Shown here piece by piece: positions 49,756-57,066 of a DNA stretch of 64,000 bases. This DNA comes from Nocardioides speluncae. Its GTDB lineage: Bacteria > Actinomycetota > Actinomycetes > Propionibacteriales > Nocardioidaceae. The DNA lies in assembly GCF_003121585.1 (NCBI RefSeq), contig NZ_QEOO01000047.1:62001-126000 (forward strand), written 5' to 3'. The first letter of the stretch is position 1. The number at the start of each line of letters is the position of its first letter. The notes beneath the pieces are model-generated. The model was not told the origin of the DNA and searched no databases. It saw nothing but the letters and a program-made list of their open reading frames with translations. The position numbers and the translations under genes were made by a program.

Positions 49756-50932
49756 CGATGCCGCGGGCCTGCGAGGAGCCGCGGTCCGCGAGCTTGGTGA
49801 CGGTCGCGGGGTTGATGTCGACGCACACCAGCGGGATCGAGGCCGGCAGGATGTTGCCGGTCGCCACCGAGTGCAGCATGGTCGCCACCATCAGGCAGAA
49901 GCCCACGTCGGCGATCTTGGCGCGCATCGCGCGCTGCCCGTCGATCACGTCGGTGTAGACGTCCGGCAGCGGTCCGTCGTCGCGCACCGAGCCGACCAGC
50001 ACGAACTCCTTGCCCTGGGTCACCAGCGCATGCATGATCCCGCCGGTCAGTACGCCGCTGTCGACGGCGGCCTGGATCGAGCCCTGCTTGCGGATCGTGT
50101 TGAGGGCCCGGATGTGGTGCTCGTGGCCGTGCTCTACACCGCGGCCCATCGCCAGGTCGACGCCGAGCGAGGTGCCGTAGAGGGCCGACTCGATGTCGTG
50201 GGTGGCCAGCGCGTTGCCGGCGAACAGGATGTCGACGAAGCCGGCGTTGACCAGCTGCACCATCGCCGGCGCCGCGCCGGTGTGGACCACGCCCGGGCCA
50301 CCGACCCAGAGCACCTTCTTGCCCTGCGCCTTGGCCTCGCGCATGCCGTCGGCGACCTGCCGCACCAGCACCGCCTGCGGCTTCTCCGAGGACACGTCGG
50401 ACTCCATGAACCCGAACGACTCCGAGCTCTTGTCGACGAGCGGCACCACGACCTTGATGCCGGACGCGCCGCACACGACGTTCATGCCGGTCTTCACGTC
50501 GGCCATCGGAAGCGTGTAAACCCGCGGCGCCGCGCCGCCGTCGGCGTACTCCACGATCAGGCCGCAGTCCATCTCGGGATTCTCGACGTCCAGCCAGCGG
50601 CCGCCGAGGCGGACCTTGGTGGCGAGGTTGGTGGTGGAGTAGAAGCCGTCGGGGAGTACGCCGTCGGCCTCGGCCGGCGCGACCGACGCCTCGCCCGGGT
50701 CGACCTGGTTCACTCCGCGGGTCTGCAGCCGCATCAGCAGCCGCTGCAGCGCCTCGTCGTCCTCCGCGCTCACCACGATCTTGGCGTGGGAGGTGTCGGC
50801 TGCCTCGTGACCGACGTCGAACTTCTCGATGACGTAGTCGCCGCCGTATTCACGGATGTCGTCCAGGACCCGCGACAGGATGCCGCTGTCCATCAGGTGG
50901 CCGCTGATCTCGACCGTCTCACTCGCGTTCAC
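49688..50932 (-). CDS. TIGR00300/LOR-SDH family protein (ornithine cyclodeaminase-like)
   Basis: 414 aa, GTG start (VNASETVEISGHLMDSGILS). An N-terminal LOR/SDH domain (about 1-180) is followed by a deoxyhypusine-synthase-like NAD-binding part with VLWVGGPGVVHTGAAPAMVQ, DILFAGNALATHDIE, and the C-terminal VCVDINPATVTKLADRG. An archaeal member has been described as an unusual ornithine cyclodeaminase making proline, and the same domain forms the C-terminal part of cyanobacterial ArgZ/AgrE. The exact substrate here is an inference. Confidence 0.82.
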   Translation of the reverse strand: MNASETVEISGHLMDSGILSRVLDDIREYGGDYVIEKFDVGHEAADTSHAKIVVSAEDDEALQRLLMRLQTRGVNQVDPGEASVAPAEADGVLPDGFYSTTNLATKVRLGGRWLDVENPEMDCGLIVEYADGGAAPRVYTLPMADVKTGMNVVCGASGIKVVVPLVDKSSESFGFMESDVSSEKPQAVLVRQVADGMREAKAQGKKVLWVGGPGVVHTGAAPAMVQLVNAGFVDILFAGNALATHDIESALYGTSLGVDLAMGRGVEHGHEHHIRALNTIRKQGSIQAAVDSGVLTGGIMHALVTQGKEFVLVGSVRDDGPLPDVYTDVIDGQRAMRAKIADVGFCLMVATMLHSVATGNILPASIPLVCVDINPATVTKLADRGSSQARGIVTDVGLFLEQLAVELVPEYRRS

Positions 50933-50959
50933 TGATGCAGGGTAACCAGTCGCCCTGGG

Positions 50960-51400
50960 TCAGACGCGAGCGCCGTCGTCGTATGGGTCGTTCGGGTGCT
51001 TGGGCATGTGCCAGACCAGGTACCCGAAGCCGCCGAGGAACCACGCGACCAGGCTGAACGAGACCCAGTCGGGCGGCAGCATCCCGGCCACCAGGCAGAT
51101 CAGCAGCGCGGCCGGCGCCGCGATCAGGCCGAGCCACGCGACGAAGCGCTGCGGGGTGGTCCGGGGGAGCGGCGGCGGTGGTGGCGGCACGAACCGCTCG
51201 GCCTCCTCGGCGTCGTCGAGTACGTCGAGGTAGTCGCGGTCGCCGGGCTCGTCGAGGTCGTCCTCGTCGAGCTTGTCGAGATCGGGGAGCTCGACGACCT
51301 CCTGGGGACGCTCGCTCTCGTCGACGGCCGCGCGCTCGCCGTAGTTCTCGACGATCTCCCGCCAGGCCTCGTCCTCGGTGCTGCCGCTGCTCCCGCTCAC
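50960..51400 (-). CDS. Acidic two-helix membrane protein
   Basis: 146 aa from GTG 51400 (VSGSSGSTEDEAWREIVENY). A strongly acidic N-terminal half (KLDEDDLDEPGDRDYLDVLD) leads to a polyproline run (VPPPPPPLPRTTPQRF) and two membrane helices (LGLIAAPAALLICLVAGMLP and FSLVAWFLGGFGYLVWHMP). Similar proteins are common in actinobacteria and of unknown function. A 162-bp palindrome begins 12 bp upstream of its start. Confidence 0.72.
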   Translation of the reverse strand: MSGSSGSTEDEAWREIVENYGERAAVDESERPQEVVELPDLDKLDEDDLDEPGDRDYLDVLDDAEEAERFVPPPPPPLPRTTPQRFVAWLGLIAAPAALLICLVAGMLPPDWVSFSLVAWFLGGFGYLVWHMPKHPNDPYDDGARV

Positions 51401-51412
51401 GTCGTCGAGCCT

Positions 51413-51574
51413 AGACGAGTGATTCCAACGGCTCGCCTGCTGCGCGACGCCCGGCACGCACGCTGGCTGCGTTGGCGTCGGTCGACGGGCCACCGGCCCG
51501 CCTCCCTCCGCCGCCTTGCCATCGCACGCGTCGGACGCCGCGCCGCGACGGCGATCCGTTGGAATCACTCGTCT
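51413..51574. repeat. 162-bp imperfect palindrome (MITE-like element)
   Basis: The ends AGACGAGTGATTCCAACGG (51413-51431) and its perfect reverse complement (51556-51574) extend to 24 of 25 matching bases. The pairing continues inward with about 70% identity for another 27 bases, and the centre contains CGGGCC-ACC-GGCCCG. As RNA it would form a hairpin about 75 bp long. No coding frame is evident. It lies between two minus-strand genes. It could be a miniature transposable element or a processed 3' structure. No flanking target-site duplication could be identified with confidence. Confidence 0.8.
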
Positions 51575-51604
51575 GGTCCTGACCCCAACCCGACCCAACC
51601 GAGA

Positions 51605-52381
51605 TCAAGCGGTGACCCGGGCGATGAACTCGGCGGACTCGGTGAAGATCCGCTCGGCGTCGTTGTCGATGGTGGCCACGTGGTAGCTGTCCTCGAGCAG
51701 CACCTCGTTCGCCTCCTTCGACCCGACCGTGGACAGGATGATCTTGCTCGACGACGGGTCGACGACGTGGTCGTCGACCGAGCGGAACATCAGCACCGGC
51801 GCCGTGACCTTTCCGAGGTCCGCGCGCAGCGGCTTCCAGGCCTTCACGAGGGTGTCCAGCGCCTTGAGTGGGGTCCGCGGGTAGGCGTGCTCGTCGGTGC
51901 CCGGCTTCTTGATGTCCGCGCCGATCGCGCCGAGGCTCGGCAGCACGTACTTCACCACCGGTACGGCGAGCAGGTCCTTGCGGTCGCTGGCGACGGCAGG
52001 GTTGACCAGCAGCACGCCGGCGACCTGGTCGGGGTGGTCGGCGGCCAGCCGCAGCACCAGCGCCCCACCCATCGACAGCCCGCCGAGGACGACCGCGTCG
52101 TGGTTGGCGGCGAGCTTCTCGTAGACGCGCGACACCTCGCCGTACCAGTCGGCCCAGGAGGTGCGGTTCATCTCCTGCCAGGTGGTGCCGTGGCCGGGCA
52201 GCCGCGGCACCTCCACGGCGTACCCCTTGTCGGCGAGGTACTCGCCCCACGGCTTCATCGAGAACGGCGACCCGGTGAAGCCGTGGCTGAGCAGGACGCC
52301 GATCGAGCGTCCCCCGGTCAGCTCGGGGCGGGCGGAAGATGAGTACGGCGTCGCATGCGGCTGGACGGTCATGGACGTCAT
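51605..52381 (-). CDS. Monoglyceride lipase/carboxylesterase-like alpha/beta hydrolase
   Basis: 258 aa from ATG 52381 (MTSMTVQPHATPYSSSA); Met at 52372 or 52393 are alternatives. Oxyanion region VLLSHGFTGSPFSMKPWGEY, nucleophile elbow VVLGGLSMGGALVLRLAAD (Ser near residue 100), acid in RSVDDHVVDP and His in LEDSYHVATIDND, as in bacterial carboxylesterase Est30 and monoacylglycerol lipases. It acts on small acyl esters. It is divergent from the acyltransferase; an inverted repeat overlaps its start. Confidence 0.88.
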   Translation of the reverse strand: MTSMTVQPHATPYSSSARPELTGGRSIGVLLSHGFTGSPFSMKPWGEYLADKGYAVEVPRLPGHGTTWQEMNRTSWADWYGEVSRVYEKLAANHDAVVLGGLSMGGALVLRLAADHPDQVAGVLLVNPAVASDRKDLLAVPVVKYVLPSLGAIGADIKKPGTDEHAYPRTPLKALDTLVKAWKPLRADLGKVTAPVLMFRSVDDHVVDPSSSKIILSTVGSKEANEVLLEDSYHVATIDNDAERIFTESAEFIARVTA

Positions 52382-52395
52382 TGTGGCCCACAATG
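52379..52395. promoter_or_regulatory. Perfect inverted repeat at the esterase start, candidate operator
   Basis: CATTGTGG - C - CCACAATG, eight-base arms, overlapping the esterase start codon on the minus strand and about 110 bp before the divergent acyltransferase. The size fits a dimeric repressor site (TetR- or MarR-like), but no such regulator gene is adjacent. Alternatively it arises by chance from two ATG-containing arms. Confidence 0.35.
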
Positions 52396-52506
52396 GGAAC
52401 CGTAGGTGGCGGACGGCACAGGTCGTCTCACGCCGAATGCCGGCTGGCAGCCGGCCGACATAGCCTAGGGTTCAGCCGACGGAACTGACGCTGAGGAGGC
52501 ATCGGG

Positions 52507-53226
52507 TTGTTGTACTGGGCGCTCAAGTTCATCTTCCTCGGCCCGTTGTTGCGGGTGGTGTTCCGCCCGACGGCCGACGGGATCGAGAACGTGCCGCCGG
52601 AAGGCGCCGCGATCCTGGCCAGCAACCACCTGTCGTACTCCGACTGGCTGTTCATGCCGCTGGTGATCCCGCGCCGGGTGACGTTCGTGGCGAAGGCCGA
52701 GTACTTCACCTCGCCGGGGATCAAGGGCTGGCTGCAGAAGACCTTCTTCTCGGGGTCCGGCCAGGTGCCGATCGACCGCTCCGGCGCCAACGCCGCCGAA
52801 GGCGCGCTGATCACCGCCAAGGGGATCCTCGACAAGGGCGACCTTTTCGGCATCTACCCGGAGGGCACCCGCTCCCACGACGGCAAGCTCTACCGCGGCA
52901 AGACCGGCATCGCCCGGATCGCGCTGGAGGCGAAGGTGCCGGTGATCCCGGTCGCGGTGGTCGGCACCGACGTGGTCGCGCCGCCCGGCAAGAAGTTCGG
53001 CCGCCTCACCCGGCCGCACGTGGTGTTCGGCAAGCCACTGGACTTCTCGCGCTACGAGGGCCTGGAGGGCGACCGCTTCATCCTGCGCTCGATCACCGAC
53101 GAGATCATGTACGAGATCATGCGGCTGTCCGGCCAGGAGTACGTCGACAAGTACGCCGCCCGCGCCAAGGAAGACGCCAAGAAGGCCGGAAAGCCCGACC
53201 CGGGCACCGACCGCAAGGCATCCTGA
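52507..53226 (+). CDS. plsC: 1-acylglycerol-3-phosphate O-acyltransferase (PlsC family)
   Basis: 239 aa, TTG start with AGGAGG upstream. Catalytic NHxxxxD motif in ASNHLSYSDWLFMP (near residue 40), substrate motif GIYPEGTRSHDGKLYRG (about 115), and VPVIPVAVVGTD. It acylates lysophosphatidate at sn-2 in phospholipid synthesis. It corresponds to Rv2182c at the end of the conserved block. A basic C-terminal tail (DAKKAGKPDP) may hold it at the membrane. Confidence 0.9.
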   Translation: MLYWALKFIFLGPLLRVVFRPTADGIENVPPEGAAILASNHLSYSDWLFMPLVIPRRVTFVAKAEYFTSPGIKGWLQKTFFSGSGQVPIDRSGANAAEGALITAKGILDKGDLFGIYPEGTRSHDGKLYRGKTGIARIALEAKVPVIPVAVVGTDVVAPPGKKFGRLTRPHVVFGKPLDFSRYEGLEGDRFILRSITDEIMYEIMRLSGQEYVDKYAARAKEDAKKAGKPDPGTDRKAS

Positions 53227-53238
53227 CAGCCGCTGTCC

Positions 53239-54378
53239 GTGTCTGACACCAACTACTCCGCACCCGCCGCGATCGCGGTCGAGGACCGCCTGTACCGCGC
53301 GCTCGCCGTGCTCCGGGTCGTGGTCACCGTCAACGCGGTCGGGCTCAACATCTTCCGCCGCGACAACTTCGACCACCCCAATTGGGCGGTCGTGGTGATC
53401 GGCTGCATGCTGGCCTGGACCGCGTTCGCGATCTGGGCGTACGCCGAGCGCAGCCGGCGCGTCCTGGCTCTGCTGGTCGCCGACCTGGCGCTCGCCGCCA
53501 CAGCCCTGCTGCTGACGCCGCTGGTCAAGGGCGAGGGTTTCAACGCGACGATCCCGGGCTACTGGGTGATGGTCGTGGTGCTCGCCTGGGCGCTGCACTG
53601 GCGCTGGGTCGGCGGACTGATCGCCAGCACGGTGATCACGGTCTCCGACGTCTCGATCCGGTCCGACTTCAGCCAGACCAACTACGGCAACCTGTTCCTG
53701 CTGATGATCGGCGGCCCGATCGTCGGCTACATGACCCAGCAGGTGCAGCGGATGGCGGTCGAGCGGGACCGGGCCGAGCGCGCGGCCGCCGCCGCGGACG
53801 AGCGGGCCCGGCTGGCACGCGTCGTACACGACGGCGTGCTGCAGGTGCTGGCGCTGGTGCAGCGACGCGGCGCCGAGATCGGCGGCGAGACCGCCGAGCT
53901 CGGCCGGCTCGCCGGCGAGCAGGAGGTGGCGCTGCGGACGTTGATCCGGCGGCACGACGCGGGGCTGCGCGAGCTGCCCGAAGCTGTCACCCTCGACCTC
54001 GCCGAGCAGCTGGACCTGCTCGAGGGACACCGCCCGCCGCACGTCAACGTCGCCACCCCCGGCACCAGCGTCGTCGTACCCGCTCACGTCGGTACCGAGC
54101 TGCTCGCCGTGGCCCGGGCCTGCCTCGACAACGTCGCCCGGCACGTCGGCGAGGACGCCTCGGCCTGGGTGCTGCTGGAGGACCTCGGCGACACCGTCGT
54201 GGTGACCGTCCGCGACGACGGGCCGGGTATCCCGAGCGGCCGACTCGAGCAGGCGGCGCGCGACGGCCGGCTGGGCGTGGCCGAGTCGATCCAGGGCCGA
54301 ATGCGCGACCTCGGCGGCACCGCCGACCTCAGCACCGGCTCATTCGGGACAGAGTGGGAGCTCACCGTCCCGCGCTAA
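53239..54378 (+). CDS. macS: MacS-family sensor histidine kinase
   Basis: 379 aa, GTG start. Five or six membrane helices (about 25-170) are followed by the dimerisation helix with ARLARVVHDGVLQVLALVQR (phospho-His near 197) and a HATPase domain (RACLDNVARHV as N box, VRDDGPGIPSGRL as G1). The Asp after the His marks the NarL/DesK-like class, and the layout matches actinobacterial MacS. The likely partner response regulator is 0.7 kb downstream, separated by a repeat array and a flavin-reductase gene. Confidence 0.85.
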   Translation: MSDTNYSAPAAIAVEDRLYRALAVLRVVVTVNAVGLNIFRRDNFDHPNWAVVVIGCMLAWTAFAIWAYAERSRRVLALLVADLALAATALLLTPLVKGEGFNATIPGYWVMVVVLAWALHWRWVGGLIASTVITVSDVSIRSDFSQTNYGNLFLLMIGGPIVGYMTQQVQRMAVERDRAERAAAAADERARLARVVHDGVLQVLALVQRRGAEIGGETAELGRLAGEQEVALRTLIRRHDAGLRELPEAVTLDLAEQLDLLEGHRPPHVNVATPGTSVVVPAHVGTELLAVARACLDNVARHVGEDASAWVLLEDLGDTVVVTVRDDGPGIPSGRLEQAARDGRLGVAESIQGRMRDLGGTADLSTGSFGTEWELTVPR

Positions 54379-54394
54379 CCCGCGACACGGCGCG

Positions 54395-54477
54395 TGAACA
54401 CGGGCCGGGTCGGCGGTCTGAGGCGTCAACACCGGCCGGGTCGGCGGCCTGGGATGTGAAGGCGGGCCGGGTCGGCG
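54395..54477 (+). repeat. 31-bp tandem repeat array D (3 units)
   Basis: Units start at 54395, 54426 and 54457 (31-bp steps): TGAACACGGGCCGGGTCGGCG, TCAACACCGGCCGGGTCGGCG and TGAAGGCGGGCCGGGTCGGCG, each followed by 10 variable bases. The third unit ends 5 bp before the start of the flavin-reductase gene, so it occupies that gene's ribosome-binding region. It separates the sensor kinase from the rest of its operon. Confidence 0.87.
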
Positions 54478-54482
54478 AGACT

Positions 54483-55040
54483 ATGCGGGTGAGCATCCAC
54501 AGCGAGCACCCGTTCCTGGAGCCGGAGTCGAGCCGGGACCCGGGGCGCCGGCTCCGGGGGCGGGTCGGCGGGGTGGTGTCACTGTGGACCAGCGGGGTCG
54601 GCACCGCCCGTGCGGGGCTGACGGTCAGCAGCCTGATGGTGGCCGGCGGGGAGCCGTCGCGGGTGCTGGCGCTGCTCGACCCGGACTCCGACCTGTGCGA
54701 GGCGCTCGAGGAGACCAAACGCGCGGTCGTCCAGCTGCTCCGGTGGCCGCACCACCAGCTCGCCGACGTCTTCGCCGGGATCGCGCCGGCACCGGGCGGC
54801 GCGTTCAAGCAGGCCGAGTTCGAGCAGACCGAGTGGGGGCCGCGGCTGGCCAGTACGACGACCTGGGCCGGCGTCGTACTCGAGAAACTCAGCACCGCCG
54901 GCTGGTCGGCCCTGGTCACCTGCACGGTCGAGCACGTCGTGCTCGGCGAGGACCCCGACCCGCTGGTGCACCGGCGCGGCCGCTATCTGCCGCCCTCGCT
55001 TCCGTCGTCGCTGCCACCCTCGCCAGGGACCAGCGGATAG
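54483..55040 (+). CDS. Flavin reductase-like domain protein
   Basis: 185 aa, from ATG 54483 (MRVSIHSEHPFLEPESS), with GTG 54489 as alternative. LRGRVGGVVSLWTSGVGTAR and AGLTVSSLMVAGGEPSRVLA, with a split barrel ending VEHVVLGEDPDPLVHRRGRY, fit the FMN-binding flavin-reductase fold. It would supply reduced flavin or act as an oxidoreductase. No normal Shine-Dalgarno is visible, because the 31-bp repeat abuts the start. It lies between the kinase and regulator genes. Confidence 0.75.
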   Translation: MRVSIHSEHPFLEPESSRDPGRRLRGRVGGVVSLWTSGVGTARAGLTVSSLMVAGGEPSRVLALLDPDSDLCEALEETKRAVVQLLRWPHHQLADVFAGIAPAPGGAFKQAEFEQTEWGPRLASTTTWAGVVLEKLSTAGWSALVTCTVEHVVLGEDPDPLVHRRGRYLPPSLPSSLPPSPGTSG

Positions 55041-55050
55041 TCTGCAGCCC

Positions 55051-55716
55051 GTGAGCGAGAGTCCGATCAGGGTGATGGTGGTCGACGACCACCCGATGTG
55101 GCGCGACGCCGTGGAGCGCGACCTGCAGGCCGCCGGCCTGGAGGTGGTCGGTGTGGCCGCCAACGGGCAGGAGGCGCTGGCCCGGTTCCCCGCGGCGCGG
55201 CCCAACGTGGTGGTGCTCGACCTGCAGATCCCGGCGCCCAACGGGGTCGAGGTGACCGCCGAGATCGTCCGCCAGGACCCGAGCGTGCGGGTGCTGATCC
55301 TGTCCGCGAGCGGCGAGCAGTCCGACGTGCTCGACGCGGTCAAGGCGGGCGCGACCGGCTACCTGGTGAAGTCCGCGTCCCGCGAGGAGCTGCTCACGGC
55401 GGTACGCCGGGTCTCGCAGGGCGACACTGTCTTCACTCCTGGCCTCGCCGGGCTGGTGCTGGGGGAGTACCGGCGGCTGTCCGACGGCCCCGAGAAGACC
55501 GACGACGGCACCCCGCAGCTCACCGAGCGCGAGACCGAGGTGCTCAAGATGGTCGCCAAGGGGATGTCCTACAAGCAGATCGCCGAGCGGCTCGTGCTCT
55601 CCCACCGGACCGTCCAGAACCACGTCCAGAACACGCTGCGCAAGCTCCAGCTGCATAACCGCGTCCAGCTCACCCGCTACGCCATCGAGCAAGGCCTGGA
55701 TGCGGACGACGACTGA
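55051..55716 (+). CDS. macR: NarL/LuxR-type response regulator (MacR-like)
   Basis: 221 aa, GTG start. Receiver domain 1-125: VMVVDDHPMWRDAVERDL (acidic pair), VVVLDLQIPAPNGVEV (phospho-Asp near 55), ILILSASGEQ and GYLVKSASREELLTAV (conserved Lys). LuxR helix-turn-helix about 155-215: LTERETEVLKMVAKGMSYKQ and LVLSHRTVQNHVQNTLRKL. It is paired with the MacS-like kinase by position and class. In Streptomyces MacRS affects morphology and antibiotic output; the targets here are unknown. Confidence 0.87.
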   Translation: MSESPIRVMVVDDHPMWRDAVERDLQAAGLEVVGVAANGQEALARFPAARPNVVVLDLQIPAPNGVEVTAEIVRQDPSVRVLILSASGEQSDVLDAVKAGATGYLVKSASREELLTAVRRVSQGDTVFTPGLAGLVLGEYRRLSDGPEKTDDGTPQLTERETEVLKMVAKGMSYKQIAERLVLSHRTVQNHVQNTLRKLQLHNRVQLTRYAIEQGLDADDD

Positions 55717-56596
55717 CCCCGCGCTGGCGGCGTACCTGCTCAGAATCGGGTACGACGAGCCGCCACCGCCCACGCTCGACCACCTCAGGGCGCTGCACCG
55801 TGCGCACCTGGAGCGGCTGGCCTACGACAACCTCGACATCCAGCTCGGCGCCCCGCCCGACGTCGATCCCGACGCCACCGTGGCCCGGATCGCCGACGGC
55901 GGCAGGGTCGGCTACTGCTTCCACCAGAACGGCGCGTTCGAGGTGCTCCTCGCCTCCCTGGGGTACGCCGTCACCCGGCGCCACGGCCACGTCTCGCCGA
56001 CCGACTCCAAGCCGGACGGCGGGCTGAACCACCTGGTGCTGGTCGTCTCGAAGCTGCCGACAGAGGAGAACCCGGGCGGCCACTGGTGGGTCGACGTCGG
56101 CCTGGGCGACGGCTTCGCTGAGCCGCTGCGGCTGATGCGCGGCGAGCACGAGGAGGCCGGTTTCCGCTACGAGATCGGCGCGGCCTTCGGCAGCCAGGCA
56201 AGCGGGAGACCCCACGGTCCCGCTGCCTGGACGTTCAAGCACCACCCGGCCGGCTCGTTCCACGGCGTTGTGGTCACCGAGAAGCCGGCCGACCGGGCGA
56301 CGGTCGCGGCAGCCCACACGGTGCTCTCGACCAGCCCGCAGTCGGGGTTCGTGAAGCTGCTCGCCGTGCTCCGGCGCGACGCAACCGGCGTGGAGATCCT
56401 GCGCGGCTGCGTGCTGTCCCGGATGCAGGCCGACGGTACGACGGCCCAGGACGTCACGGCGTACCCGGAGTGGCGGGCGGCGCTCGCCGACGGTCTCCGG
56501 CTCTCGCTGCAGGGTGTCGACGACGACGCGCTCCGGGCGCTGTGGGATCGCACCCGCGCCAAGCACGAGGCCTGGACGGAGGCCGGCCGGCCGTGA
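55700..56596 (+). CDS. nat: Arylamine N-acetyltransferase
   Basis: 298 aa. The catalytic triad is visible: Cys73 in RVGYCFHQNGAFE, His111 in GLNHLVLVVSK and Asp132 in HWWVDVGLGDGF. It transfers acetyl or other acyl groups from CoA to aromatic amines; in mycobacteria NAT is linked to steroid breakdown and drug acetylation. The usual R-G-G-x-C is G-R-V-G-Y-C here. The ATG lies inside the end of the response-regulator gene (17-bp overlap). Confidence 0.9.
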   Translation: MRTTTDPALAAYLLRIGYDEPPPPTLDHLRALHRAHLERLAYDNLDIQLGAPPDVDPDATVARIADGGRVGYCFHQNGAFEVLLASLGYAVTRRHGHVSPTDSKPDGGLNHLVLVVSKLPTEENPGGHWWVDVGLGDGFAEPLRLMRGEHEEAGFRYEIGAAFGSQASGRPHGPAAWTFKHHPAGSFHGVVVTEKPADRATVAAAHTVLSTSPQSGFVKLLAVLRRDATGVEILRGCVLSRMQADGTTAQDVTAYPEWRAALADGLRLSLQGVDDDALRALWDRTRAKHEAWTEAGRP

Positions 56597-57063
56597 CCGG
56601 CTGGCGGCGCGCGACCGACGCCGACGCGCCGGCGCTCACCGAGCTGGAGCGGGCCGCCAACCTGGCTGCGCTCGGCCACGTCTTCCCGCCGGAGCGGTAC
56701 CCGTTCCCGGCCGACGACGTACTGGCACGCTGGCACCTGGTGCTGGCCGACCCGGACGCCGAGACCTGGCTGGCCGGCGGCGCGAAGCCGGTGGCGTTCG
56801 TGGCCTACGACAGCTCCACGCTGCGCCACCTCGCCGTACACCCCGACGCGTGGGGGACCGGCCTGGCCCGAGCGGCGGCGGAGATGGCGACCGCCGCGAT
56901 CAGGGGCCGCGGCGCCGACCTCGCCGAGCTCTGGTGCCTGGTCGACAACACCCGTGCCCGCGGCCTCTACGAACACCTCGGCTGGGTAGCGACCGCGGAC
57001 CGTCAGGAGGCGCCGTGGGCGCCGCACCCAGCCGAGATGCGGTACACACTGAAGCTCAGCTGA
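56593..57063 (+). CDS. GNAT-family N-acetyltransferase
   Basis: 156 aa from GTG 56593, overlapping the NAT stop (GTGA). WRRATDADAPALTELERAAN, STLRHLAVHPDAWGTGLARA (acetyl-CoA loop, with the usual Q/R-x-x-G-x-G weakened to PDAWGTGLA), and DNTRARGLYEHLGWV. Substrate unknown. It is convergent with the secreted lectin-domain protein, 3 bp apart. Confidence 0.85.
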   Translation: MTGWRRATDADAPALTELERAANLAALGHVFPPERYPFPADDVLARWHLVLADPDAETWLAGGAKPVAFVAYDSSTLRHLAVHPDAWGTGLARAAAEMATAAIRGRGADLAELWCLVDNTRARGLYEHLGWVATADRQEAPWAPHPAEMRYTLKLS

Positions 57064-57066
57064 CCC

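Noticed and set aside
49688..50932. Deoxyhypusine synthase
   Set aside because: Part of the fold is similar, but the LOR/SDH N-terminus and TIGR00300-like motifs fit better, and bacteria of this kind lack hypusinated eIF5A.
53382..55040. 552-aa plus-strand frame spanning the kinase, array D and flavin-reductase gene
   Set aside because: Out of frame with well-supported MacS and flavin-reductase coding; Arg/Gly/Ala-rich shadow.
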